From assembly GCF_032085515.1 (NCBI RefSeq), contig NZ_JASXSX010000001.1, positions 124,001 to 188,000 of the forward strand: 64,000 nucleotides of DNA, given 5' to 3'. The position numbers and the translations under genes are program-made. Below the pieces are notes generated by a model. It saw only the letters and a program-made list of their open reading frames with translations. It ran no database searches and was not told the origin of the DNA. Position 1 is the first letter of the stretch. Every line of letters starts with the position of its first letter. Below, piece after piece: positions 9,213-17,635 of the stretch. The DNA comes from Gleimia hominis (GTDB taxonomy: Bacteria; Actinomycetota; Actinomycetes; Actinomycetales; Actinomycetaceae).

Positions 9213-10786
9213 GTCGCACCGTCACAGCGATACCCGCAACAAAGAAGCTTCGATCTGCCGCGGCCTCATCTGGTGTACCGGCACGCAGACGGGTGGCCGC
9301 GTATGCGCGAGTTTCCACCGAGATGGAAGAGCAAACCTCCTCGTATGAGGCGCAAATCGACTACTACACCACCTATATTCGCTCACGTTCTGATTGGCGG
9401 TTCGCGGGCATGTATTCCGATGAGGGCATCTCTGGCACCTCCATGAAGCGCCGTGAGGGATTCCAAACCATGATCGATGACGCCCTGGCAGGCAAAATCG
9501 ACCTGATCCTCACCAAGAGTGTGTCCCGGTTCGCACGCAACACCGTCGACTCGCTGACCACCGTGCGTAAGCTCAAGGATGCAGGCGTCGAGGTCTATTT
9601 TGAGAAGGAGAATATTTACACCTTTGACGCCAAAGGCGAGCTATTGATCACGATCATGAGTTCACTGGCGCAAGAAGAATCCCGCTCTATCTCTGAGAAC
9701 GTCACCTGGGGGCACAGGAAGCGTTTTCAAGATGGGAAAGTCATGGTTCCCTACAAATCCCTACTCGGATATAAGAAAGGCGAGGGTGGCAGCCTCGTCA
9801 TTGACGAAACCCAGGCTCCGACCGTGCGGTTGATCTACCAGCTTTTCCTTGACGGGATGGCGATCAGTGAGATTAAAACCGAACTCGCTGCCCGCAAGAT
9901 TCTCACCCCGCGCGGGAAAGAAGTGTGGTCAACGTCGACAGTGCGCTCGATCCTGTCGAATGAAAAATACAAGGGCGATGCCCTGCTTCAAAAGACGTTT
10001 ACCACGGATTTCTTAACCAAACGTATGAAGGTCAACGAGGGTGAAGTGCCCCAATACTATGTGTCGGGTAATCACGAGCCGATTATTGCTCCGCGTATCT
10101 GGGATCAGGTGCAATACGAGCTCACCACCCGACACGGCAACATATCCTCATCGAAGGTCGGCTTGTTCTCCACCCGGCTCAAGTGTTCGCAGTGTGGTGC
10201 ATGGTATGGGCGTAAAACGTGGGCGTCGAACACGAAATATAAGTACACAGTTTGGCAATGCAACCACAAATACGCAGGCGGACACCCTTGCAGCAGCGCG
10301 ACTGTGAAGGACGAACATATCAAGAACGCTTTCGTCCAAGCACTCAACCAACTGATCGCCCGCCAGCCACGACAAAGCCACCTACTGCAAATCTTTGATT
10401 CCATGTTTGATACGAGCCGTATGGAAGAACAAGCCGCCGCCTGCCAGGCGAAAATCGTGGAGCTCACTGAGCAGATCGAAGCACTGATAGCGGAAAACCA
10501 GCAACGCGCGCTCGACCAAGACGCCTACCAAAACAAGTACACCGAACTCGATACTGCCTACCGAAAGACACTCGCACGCAAAACAAGCCTCGAAGCCGAC
10601 ATCACAGCAAAGACAGCCAAACATGCGGCCGTGACTACAGCCCTAAGCGATCTGGCGGGCGAACCTGTGAGCGAGTTCCGCCCCTCACAGTGGAGCGCAC
10701 TCATTGATCACGCCATCGTAGGCGAGGATACGATCCGGTTCGTATTCCGCACCGGTGAACAGGTGAGCATGACCCTGCAAGGGTGA
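9209..10786 (+). CDS. Large serine recombinase, second of a pair
   Basis: 525 residues overlapping the first recombinase by 4 nt. All expected parts are present: catalytic domain with AAYARVST, the SVSRFARNTVD motif, Recombinase domain (about 185-300), zinc ribbon (CSQCGAWYG with WQCNHKYAGGHPC, about 328-370), then a coiled coil (about 400-475, EEQAAACQAKIVELTEQIEAL). This is the full architecture of phage and ICE integrases of the serine class. The overlap implies the two are made together and perhaps act together. Confidence 0.94.
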   Translation: MSRTVTAIPATKKLRSAAASSGVPARRRVAAYARVSTEMEEQTSSYEAQIDYYTTYIRSRSDWRFAGMYSDEGISGTSMKRREGFQTMIDDALAGKIDLILTKSVSRFARNTVDSLTTVRKLKDAGVEVYFEKENIYTFDAKGELLITIMSSLAQEESRSISENVTWGHRKRFQDGKVMVPYKSLLGYKKGEGGSLVIDETQAPTVRLIYQLFLDGMAISEIKTELAARKILTPRGKEVWSTSTVRSILSNEKYKGDALLQKTFTTDFLTKRMKVNEGEVPQYYVSGNHEPIIAPRIWDQVQYELTTRHGNISSSKVGLFSTRLKCSQCGAWYGRKTWASNTKYKYTVWQCNHKYAGGHPCSSATVKDEHIKNAFVQALNQLIARQPRQSHLLQIFDSMFDTSRMEEQAAACQAKIVELTEQIEALIAENQQRALDQDAYQNKYTELDTAYRKTLARKTSLEADITAKTAKHAAVTTALSDLAGEPVSEFRPSQWSALIDHAIVGEDTIRFVFRTGEQVSMTLQG

Positions 10787-10835
10787 TGTTGTAGCGGTTG
10801 ACGTGCACGGTTAGGTACATCTCCCAGAAATTAGA

Positions 10836-10854
10836 TAAGGTTAGCCTTACTTAA
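10836..10854 (+). promoter_or_regulatory. DtxR/IdeR-type iron box
   Basis: The 19-nt element TAAGGTTAGCCTTACTTAA agrees with the known DtxR/IdeR consensus (TTAGGTTAGCCTAACCTAA) at 16 of 19 positions and lies 16 nt before the first transporter start. By analogy, an iron-loaded DtxR-family repressor would silence the operon when iron is plentiful. Confidence 0.75.
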
Positions 10855-10870
10855 TAAGGATGGTGTTTGC

Positions 10871-12658
10871 ATGGACGATAGTGCAATGGATCAGGGTGTT
10901 GACGGTGAGTATGGGTCCGCGAAGGAAAAATCTGTCGCTGGCCAGAACGCGATCCGTCAGCTATCGCAGCCGGTGAAAGGCAAGCTGTTCGTCGCGCAGG
11001 TTTTGGCTTTTCTCTCTGGTGTGTTGGCTATTGCCCCGTATGTGGCTTTGGTGGAGCTTGGCAGAGAACTTATGCAAGACCAGGTGGACCCGGCGCGGGT
11101 GAACTGGATTGTCATGCTCCTCGTCAGCGCATACATGACCCGGTTGACCTTATATTTTGTTGCATTGGGCGTGACGCATTTTATTGACCTGTCGTTGCGT
11201 AATCAGATGCGTCGGCAAATTGCCGCCCGAATGTCGACTGCTCCGCTGTCGTGGTTTACCCGCGAGGGTGAGGGGAAGATCCGCAAGACCATTCAGGATG
11301 ATACGGCCACGGTGCACACAGTGATCGCGCACGGGCCGATCGAGAAACTGAACGCGATCGTATCCCCGCTCGCTTTGTTGGCCTATGCGTTTGTGGTGGA
11401 TTGGCGACTCGCGTTGCTGTCGATTGCGACGATTCCGATTTATGTGGGCATGTATGGCATGTCGATGCGTGGGATGAATGAGAAGACCGCGCAAATGGAT
11501 ACCAAGCTCGCTCAGGTTTCGGCAACGATGGCCGAGTTCGTTGCCGGTATCTCAGTGGTGAAAGCGTTCGGCAAGGTCGGCCAAGCACATAAAGCCTATT
11601 TAGATGCAGCTAACGAGTTTTCTAAGTTCTACCGGGCGTGGTGTATGCCGCTGGTGTCGATGTCGGTCGCCTCATTTTCGTGGGTGTCGATCCCGGTGTT
11701 GTTGATCGTGAACCTTGGCGGTGGCGCGTTGATGATGAACGCCGGTTGGGTGAGCATCTACGAAGTGGTAACGACGACGTTGATCGCCTTGGTGCTGCCG
11801 GGAGCGTTGATGGCAGTCGCAACCATCGCCTGGTCGTACCAGCTCGCAGGGTCTGCGGCAGTGAGGCTGGTGAACGTCATGGAGCTACCGGCGTTGAGTC
11901 AGCCCGATGCGCCACAGACACCAAACGGTCATGATATTGAGATTCGGGGTGTGTCGTATGCCTATGACGACACCCAGGCATTAGACGAGGTGAGCCTGAG
12001 CATTCCGGAGGGGACGGTGACTGCGCTGGTTGGCCCGTCGGGTGCGGGGAAGTCGACATTGGCGAGTTTGATGGCCCGCTTCGATGACCCGGACGCTGGC
12101 ACGATCACTATCGGCGGGGTTGATCTAAAGAGCATTTCCCAGGACGTGTTGTATTCGACGGTCGCATTCGTCCTGCAAGATGCACAACTTATTCGCGACA
12201 CCATCCACAACAACATTTCCCTGGGCGCGCCAGACGCAACCTTGGATCAGGTGCGTCAGGCGGCGAGAGCAGCGCAGATCGACGAGTTCATCATGAGCCT
12301 GCCAGATGGTTACGACACCGTGTTGGGGGAGGACACCCACGTTTCGGGCGGGCAGGCAGCCCGTATCGCGATCGCCCGGGCGCTCATGGTTGATGCCCCA
12401 GTATTGGTGCTGGACGAGGCGACGGCGATGGCGGACCCGGAATCGGAATCGAAAATCCAACAAGCTCTCTCGACTCTTGCCAAAGGCAGAACCGTGATTG
12501 TGATCGCTCACCGACTGGCCTCGATCAGAGGGGCAGACCAAATCGTCGTCATGGAACGCGGGCGCATTGCTGTGGTCGGTAAACACGACGAGCTGTTGGG
12601 TAATGCGCACTATCAGGCACTTCTTGCCCAAGGTGCATGCGAGGAGATGACACGATGA
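10871..12658 (+). CDS. ABC half-transporter, siderophore-importer type (YbtP/IrtA-like)
   Basis: 595 residues: six-helix exporter-fold membrane domain (about 35-330) fused to an ATPase domain (about 355-590). Walker A is GPSGAGKST, signature VSGGQAARIAIARAL, Walker B VLVLDEATAMADPE; the Ala-Met-Ala after the Walker B differs from the usual Ser-Ala-Leu and recurs in the YbtP/YbtQ and IrtA/IrtB families, which import ferric siderophores despite the exporter fold. An iron box precedes it. It overlaps the next gene by ATGA, so the two probably form a heterodimer. The substrate is inferred from family and iron box. Confidence 0.82.
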   Translation: MDDSAMDQGVDGEYGSAKEKSVAGQNAIRQLSQPVKGKLFVAQVLAFLSGVLAIAPYVALVELGRELMQDQVDPARVNWIVMLLVSAYMTRLTLYFVALGVTHFIDLSLRNQMRRQIAARMSTAPLSWFTREGEGKIRKTIQDDTATVHTVIAHGPIEKLNAIVSPLALLAYAFVVDWRLALLSIATIPIYVGMYGMSMRGMNEKTAQMDTKLAQVSATMAEFVAGISVVKAFGKVGQAHKAYLDAANEFSKFYRAWCMPLVSMSVASFSWVSIPVLLIVNLGGGALMMNAGWVSIYEVVTTTLIALVLPGALMAVATIAWSYQLAGSAAVRLVNVMELPALSQPDAPQTPNGHDIEIRGVSYAYDDTQALDEVSLSIPEGTVTALVGPSGAGKSTLASLMARFDDPDAGTITIGGVDLKSISQDVLYSTVAFVLQDAQLIRDTIHNNISLGAPDATLDQVRQAARAAQIDEFIMSLPDGYDTVLGEDTHVSGGQAARIAIARALMVDAPVLVLDEATAMADPESESKIQQALSTLAKGRTVIVIAHRLASIRGADQIVVMERGRIAVVGKHDELLGNAHYQALLAQGACEEMTR

Positions 12659-14403
12659 ATCAACTATTGCTGCCACGCTTTAAGCGTTTGATGGAACCCG
12701 CCTCGTGGCGAGACCTCTCGGTCGGTCAAGCGTGGGGTGCGGTCTCAGGACTGTGTCACGGCTTTGCCCTGCTGACTCTGCTTCCCGCAGCAAGTGCCCT
12801 AGCGACCGGAATGCCGGTGTGGGGGTTATCGTTTTGGGGCTGGCTCATCGCCTTGGCGGTGATCTCGGTAGCGGGTGTAGGCACCGAGTTTTATGGCATG
12901 CGCACCGGCTATATCGGCGCGCTCGGATTCATTCACGACGTACACCAGGCAGTAGGTAACAAAGTAGCCCGCCTACCGTTGGGAGTGTTCGATTCGGGTA
13001 GCTCTGGCCGACTGTCGCGCATGGTCACCCAGGAAATGATGAACTTGGGCGAGTCGGCGGCACATTTCATTTTCTCCCTCGTCCAAAAACTCTCAGCCGT
13101 GCTCGTAGTCACTGTGGGAACCTGGTTCTGGGATTGGCGGCTGGGACTGACCTTGACAATTGCGTTCCCGATCATGCTTGCCTTCCTCCATATTTCCCGT
13201 GTGCTTCTTGATAAAGGTAAGCAGGTTTCCGAACCAGCCGAATCGGAGCTGGCGGCTCGCATGGTCGAATTCGCCACCTGCCAAGGCGCGCTGCGTTCCT
13301 GCCATGTCGCCGACGACTACCCGGCCCTTGATCGGGCATTCAAACAGGCTGACCGCAAAAGTCGCAAAGCATTGTGGATCGAAACATTAGCGAACCTGAT
13401 TAATGGAATGTTCGTCCAAGCGCTTGTCGTGGTAATGATTTGGCTGACCGCCCAACTCGCCCTCGGCGGGCAGATGAATGCGCTGAACGCCGTGGTCACA
13501 ATCGGCATGTGCCTGCGGTTCACTACCATGCTCCAAGACATCGGTGGCTGCATGACCGGGCTGGAAGAACGCCGCCAGCAGATGAACCACGTCGACAAGG
13601 TCATGGACGCTCCCGAACTGTCCGAACCTGTCACCTCCACACCGGTGAGCGCTCCTGGTGATGTTCGCTTCGATGATGTGACCTTCGGCTACGATCCGGA
13701 CACCCCGGTTCTTTGTAATATTTCCTTCCATGTCCCGCAAGGCGGCATGTGTGCCCTGGTTGGTCCATCTGGGTGCGGGAAGACGACGATCGCCCGGTTG
13801 GTTGCACGTTTCTGGGATGTGCAGTCCGGCAGCGTGCGCGTTGGCGGGGTTGATGTGCGCGAGCAAACCATCGAAGACCTGATGCGCCAGGTGTCTCTCG
13901 TCTTCCAAGACGTCTACTTATTCAATGACACGCTCGAGGCCAATATTCGCCTTGGTAACCCAGAAGCTACCGATGAAGAGATTCGATGGGCGGCTGACCT
14001 GTCGGGCGTGACGGAAATCGTCAACCGCCTCCCAGACGGCTGGAATTCATTGGCGGGTGCTGGCGGGCGTGCACTGTCAGGTGGGGAACGCCAACGAGTG
14101 TCCATCGCTCGCGCCTTGGTGAAGAAAGCTCCGATCGTGCTGTTCGATGAGGCCACCAGCGCGTTGGACGCGGAAAATGAAGCCAACATTGTTGCGGCGA
14201 TGAACGAGCTACGCAAGCGCTCCACACTGATTGTCATCGCCCACAAACTTGAAACCATTCGCCAAGCTGACCAAATCATTGTGCTCTCCCACGGTGGGCG
14301 TATCGCCCAGCGCGGGTGCCACGACGAGCTGGTCAACCAGCCAGGTCAATACCGCGATTTCTGGCAAGAACGCATCAACGCCGCCGGATGGCAACTCGTC
14401 TAA
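12655..14403 (+). CDS. ABC half-transporter, siderophore-importer type (YbtQ/IrtB-like)
   Basis: 582 residues from ATG 12655, which overlaps the partner's stop and has GAGGAG upstream. Membrane domain about 20-300; ATPase domain from about 335 with GPSGCGKTT (Walker A), LSGGERQRVSIARAL (signature) and IVLFDEATSALDAE (Walker B). Its nucleotide site is canonical, whereas the partner's Walker B region is divergent, a common asymmetry of heterodimers. An ECF transporter follows 36 nt downstream. Confidence 0.82.
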   Translation: MNQLLLPRFKRLMEPASWRDLSVGQAWGAVSGLCHGFALLTLLPAASALATGMPVWGLSFWGWLIALAVISVAGVGTEFYGMRTGYIGALGFIHDVHQAVGNKVARLPLGVFDSGSSGRLSRMVTQEMMNLGESAAHFIFSLVQKLSAVLVVTVGTWFWDWRLGLTLTIAFPIMLAFLHISRVLLDKGKQVSEPAESELAARMVEFATCQGALRSCHVADDYPALDRAFKQADRKSRKALWIETLANLINGMFVQALVVVMIWLTAQLALGGQMNALNAVVTIGMCLRFTTMLQDIGGCMTGLEERRQQMNHVDKVMDAPELSEPVTSTPVSAPGDVRFDDVTFGYDPDTPVLCNISFHVPQGGMCALVGPSGCGKTTIARLVARFWDVQSGSVRVGGVDVREQTIEDLMRQVSLVFQDVYLFNDTLEANIRLGNPEATDEEIRWAADLSGVTEIVNRLPDGWNSLAGAGGRALSGGERQRVSIARALVKKAPIVLFDEATSALDAENEANIVAAMNELRKRSTLIVIAHKLETIRQADQIIVLSHGGRIAQRGCHDELVNQPGQYRDFWQERINAAGWQLV

Positions 14404-14439
14404 AACACAGCACTGTTCATAATCATGAAAGGAATAACT

Positions 14440-15036
14440 ATGTCCACACCCACGTCCTCGCGCCTAAACACGCGCGACTTCATCAACATTGGCGTCTTCA
14501 CCGCTTTGATGTTCGTCATCGTGTTTGCATTCGGAATGCTCGGGTTCATCCCCGCCGCCATGTATGCCGGTTTCTTGCTTTCTATCCTCGTTAACGGCAT
14601 CGTCTTTGCGCTGTTCACAGCACGCACTCCGAAGATGGGGGCATTGACAATCATGCTGGTTATCATCGAAATCCTCTTTTTCGTGACCGGTCACTGGGTG
14701 GGCGGCATCGCGGTGGCCGCTGTATTTGGCCTGCTCGCCGACCTAGTCATCACCAAGGGGCCGAAGAGCGTGAAGGTTCGCGTTCCGCTGGCATACGCAC
14801 TGTTTATTCTGCCGATCTACGTGTCACCGTGGATGCCGCTATTTATGAACCAAGACGCGTATATGTCGCAGATCGCCGAACAAATGGGCGCAGACTACGC
14901 CGCCAAGATGGCGCAGGTTGTCACGATTCCGATTCTGCTGGGCTTCTTCGTCGTGATGCTCATCGTTGGCTGGCTTGCTGGTCTGTTGGGAACCAGGGTC
15001 GCGCGCAAACACTTTGAACGGGCCGGTCTTGTCTAA
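14440..15036 (+). CDS. ECF transporter S component, MptD/Trep_Strep family
   Basis: 198 residues from ATG 14440 with AAAGGA upstream. Five or six membrane segments (about 15-35, 38-60, 68-88, 90-110, 118-135, 160-185) and a basic C-terminus. The DFINIGVFTALMFVIVF start and overall layout match the MptD-family putative S components that bind the substrate of energy-coupling-factor importers. Placement behind the siderophore half-transporters and ahead of EcfT and EcfA completes an ECF module. Substrate unknown; iron-chelate or a precursor is inference from the operon. Confidence 0.78.
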   Translation: MSTPTSSRLNTRDFINIGVFTALMFVIVFAFGMLGFIPAAMYAGFLLSILVNGIVFALFTARTPKMGALTIMLVIIEILFFVTGHWVGGIAVAAVFGLLADLVITKGPKSVKVRVPLAYALFILPIYVSPWMPLFMNQDAYMSQIAEQMGADYAAKMAQVVTIPILLGFFVVMLIVGWLAGLLGTRVARKHFERAGLV

Positions 15037-15715
15037 ACTTCCCGACCCGCGCACGATTATCGCAGCGCTCGTCATCGTCTCCACCACGATCTACAGTGCC
15101 TACTCGCCGTGGTTCGTGTGTGCTCTGGGCGGATTCGCCGCCGTGATGCTGGCGAGCGCTGCGATCAACCCCAACACGCTCGTGCGCCCGAGCTGGGTGG
15201 CCGTATACTTGGCCACGTTTGCGGTCCTCGGCGGGCTCGTCTTCGTGATACCACTGGTGTGGAAGTCAACGGCCGGCGCGTTCTTCGTGCTGTTTTTGCA
15301 GTTGATGTGGCGATTCAGTGTCAGCGCAGGAATGGGAGCCTACGCGATTGGCGTGATCCGACCCGCCACCTTGCAAAAAGCACTCGCCAGCTCGCGGATC
15401 CCGACCTGTTTCACGATCCCAATCTCTGTTGCCTTACGTGTGCTGCCCGTGATCGGCCACGAGGTTAAAGCGATCTCAGATGCCATGAAACTACGCGGGA
15501 TGTCCGTGCTCTCACTGCGTGCGGCGCAATACTTCACAATCCCGCTGCTATCGACCGTGGTACGCAGCGGGGACGAACTGGCATCGGCCGCCCTCGTGCG
15601 AGGACTGGGCGGAACCGCAAAGTCCACCTCGGTCACAGTCGTGAAATTCCGTGTGATCGACGCAGTCATTCTGCTCATCGTTATCGGCTTCGCGATATGG
15701 AGAATCGTCCTATGA
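15029..15715 (+). CDS. ECF transporter T component (EcfT-like)
   Basis: 228 residues if the TTG at 15029, which overlaps the S-component stop, is the start; the start is uncertain because no clear ribosome site is seen. Membrane segments in the first 110 residues and again at the C-terminus (VIDAVILLIVIGFAIWRIVL). The cytoplasmic part carries the Ala-Arg-Gly coupling motifs of the family: AMKLRGMSVLS and AALVRGLGG. The T component transmits ATPase movement to the S component. It overlaps the ATPase gene by ATGA. Confidence 0.85.
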   Translation: MSKLPDPRTIIAALVIVSTTIYSAYSPWFVCALGGFAAVMLASAAINPNTLVRPSWVAVYLATFAVLGGLVFVIPLVWKSTAGAFFVLFLQLMWRFSVSAGMGAYAIGVIRPATLQKALASSRIPTCFTIPISVALRVLPVIGHEVKAISDAMKLRGMSVLSLRAAQYFTIPLLSTVVRSGDELASAALVRGLGGTAKSTSVTVVKFRVIDAVILLIVIGFAIWRIVL

Positions 15716-17124
15716 CAACAGCCCAAGCCACCAGGGTCACCTTCACCTATCGAGGAGCAGACCATCCCTCAATCAACGACGCAACCATCACCATCACACC
15801 TGGAACCGTCACCTTGCTGTGTGGCGCATCCGGGTCAGGAAAAACCACCGCACTACGGCTATTTAACGGGCTCATCCCGCACTTTCACGACGGCGACCTC
15901 ACCGGAAGCGTCACAGTCGACGACATTGACGTGGCACGAACAGATCTGCCACGCCTTGCCCACCACTGCTCGACAGTATTCCAAAACCCGCGCACCCAGT
16001 TCTACACCACTCACGTGCGTCAAGAACTCGCCTTCGGTCCAGAAAACCTCGGTCGCGACCCGCATGACATTCGCCGACGCATTGATGAAGTAGCCGCCGA
16101 GTTAGGTATCGCCGATCTGCTGGAATCCCGCGTCACACAACTATCAGGCGGACAGATGCAACGCGTGGCCTGCGCCGTCGCCATGTGCAACAACACGTCG
16201 CTGATCGTGTTCGACGAACCGACCGCGAACCTGTCAGCTGATCTTATCGACCAACTCGCCACACTCATCGCCAGGCTCAAAGCCGATAGACACACCATCA
16301 TCATCGCTGAACATCGGCTGAGCTTCCTTTCCGGGATCGTCGACCGTGTCTACTGCTTCGACAAAGGTAACATCGCCCTCACCGCAACCGGCGAAGAGTT
16401 CTACGCTACCTCGGATGAGGAGCGCAAACAGCTTGGACTGCGATCCCTAGTGACTGTGCCCATGCCGCAGCTACCGCAACCGGCAGGATATGGGCTGGAG
16501 ATCAGAAACCTCACCTTCGCCTACCGCCACGGAAACACGGTTCTCAACATCGACCATCTGCTCTTCCCGGCAGGGAAAATCACCGCACTGTTGGGCCCGT
16601 GCGGGTCAGGCAAATCAACACTGGCACGTATCGTCTGCGGACTCGAAAAAGCCAAAGGTGCATCCATCACACTCAATGGGCAAAAATTCACCAGCCGAGA
16701 CGCATACCTCGTCATGCAAGACCCCACCCGGCAGCTATTCTCAGACACAGTCATTGACGAAGTCACGCTCGGGATAACGAGAGCCGAAAAACAACACATC
16801 GACGCCCGCACGATCCTTGAAGAACTCGATCTTGCGGAGCACGAGTCCGACCATCCGCAAGCGCTGTCTGGTGGGCAGCGCCAACGCCTGGTCATCGCCA
16901 CCGCGCTTGCCGCGAACAAGAAGGTCTACATTTTCGACGAGCCGACATCGGGTGTGGGCTACAAGCACCTCGTCGCAATTTCTCAAGTGATGCGCAAACT
17001 CGCTGATACCGGTGCCGTCGTCATCGTCATCACCCACGACGCCGAACTCGTCACCGAGGTCGCCAACCATAGCGTCCGCCTCGACCAAATCAACGCCTGC
17101 TCAGACATGTGTCTACAGGAGTGA
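15712..17124 (+). CDS. ECF transporter ATPase, two fused domains (EcfA-EcfA')
   Basis: 470 residues with two complete ABC ATPase domains. Domain 1 (about 1-230): GASGSGKTT, LSGGQMQRVACAVA, LIVFDEPTANL. Domain 2 (about 255-465): GPCGSGKST, LSGGQRQRLVIATAL, YIFDEPTSG. In many ECF systems the two ATPases are separate genes; here one chain provides both. It is the last gene of the iron-boxed operon, all members of which overlap or lie within 40 nt of each other. Confidence 0.9.
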   Translation: MTTAQATRVTFTYRGADHPSINDATITITPGTVTLLCGASGSGKTTALRLFNGLIPHFHDGDLTGSVTVDDIDVARTDLPRLAHHCSTVFQNPRTQFYTTHVRQELAFGPENLGRDPHDIRRRIDEVAAELGIADLLESRVTQLSGGQMQRVACAVAMCNNTSLIVFDEPTANLSADLIDQLATLIARLKADRHTIIIAEHRLSFLSGIVDRVYCFDKGNIALTATGEEFYATSDEERKQLGLRSLVTVPMPQLPQPAGYGLEIRNLTFAYRHGNTVLNIDHLLFPAGKITALLGPCGSGKSTLARIVCGLEKAKGASITLNGQKFTSRDAYLVMQDPTRQLFSDTVIDEVTLGITRAEKQHIDARTILEELDLAEHESDHPQALSGGQRQRLVIATALAANKKVYIFDEPTSGVGYKHLVAISQVMRKLADTGAVVIVITHDAELVTEVANHSVRLDQINACSDMCLQE

Positions 17125-17164
17125 ACGAGGGATTCACGAGCCGAGTTTCTAGAAGGGGGTCATC

Positions 17165-17385
17165 ATGAGCGAGCATCACCACGATCACGGGCCAAGCGCG
17201 CAAGAAGCCGCCACAGATTCACACCTGCGAAAAAAGCTCGCCATCGCATTCGGACTCGTGTTTAGCATCGTTTTGGTGCAAGCTATCGGCGCGTTTATGA
17301 CGGGAAGCTTGGCACTCTCCTGGTCGATGTTGTCCACTCGTTGGCTGATTCTCTTTCCCACTGCGGCTTCTTTTTGTCATGATCG
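17165..17385 (+). pseudogene. Frameshifted, truncated cation diffusion facilitator (CzcD-like)
   Basis: The first 58 codons match the start of CDF metal exporters: His-rich N-terminus (HHHDHG) and first membrane helix (IAFGLVFSIVLVQAIGAF), then GSLAL. After GSLAL the frame is lost; in the next frame the family sequence continues as LLVDVVHSLADSLS before ending in a stop near 17381. Only about 70 of the usual ~300 residues remain. A GAAGGGGG ribosome site precedes it. It marks a decayed region beside the mobile element. Confidence 0.75.
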
Positions 17386-17501
17386 CGTAAGCGCTCAACA
17401 AAGTTTTCTATCTTGCCGATGTAACACTAGGTATTCTCAATAGCTTCAGGATCATTACCAAGAAGAATATACACACCATTACAAGCGATTGAGCTGAATG
17501 C

Positions 17502-17524
17502 CCCCGTGTTTGCATGGGGTTTTT
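17502..17524 (+). terminator. Intrinsic terminator in the decayed region
   Basis: CCCCGTG pairs with CATGGGG (one G-T pair) around a TTTG loop and is followed by TTTTT. It probably belonged to the lost CDF gene. The rest of 17386-17635 shows no gene. Confidence 0.7.
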
Positions 17525-17635
17525 GAGACGTTTGAGTTTGTTTGAATCTCGCAGCGACTAGACATCATAGTTCTGCTGAAGTCAATACCGCTTTAGCAGG
17601 GATTTTTATGGTTTTTGCTTCTAATCATAAAGAGA

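Larger units (their letters stand above)
1..10786 (+). mobile_element. Right part of a prophage (tail, lysis and recombinase modules)
   Basis: Consecutive plus-strand genes follow the usual order of a siphovirus late region: tape measure, distal tail, tail tip, small proteins, holin, amidase. They are followed by two overlapping large serine recombinases, the integration/excision enzymes of this kind of element. The left part (capsid, packaging, replication) lies outside the window. No attachment site could be recognised; the right boundary is set after the last recombinase because the next gene belongs to an iron-regulated transport operon. Whether that operon is element cargo or host DNA is unresolved. 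Confidence 0.85.

Noticed and set aside
10787..10835. Attachment site of the prophage right after the recombinases
   Set aside because: No duplicated or recognisable core can be defined without the left end.
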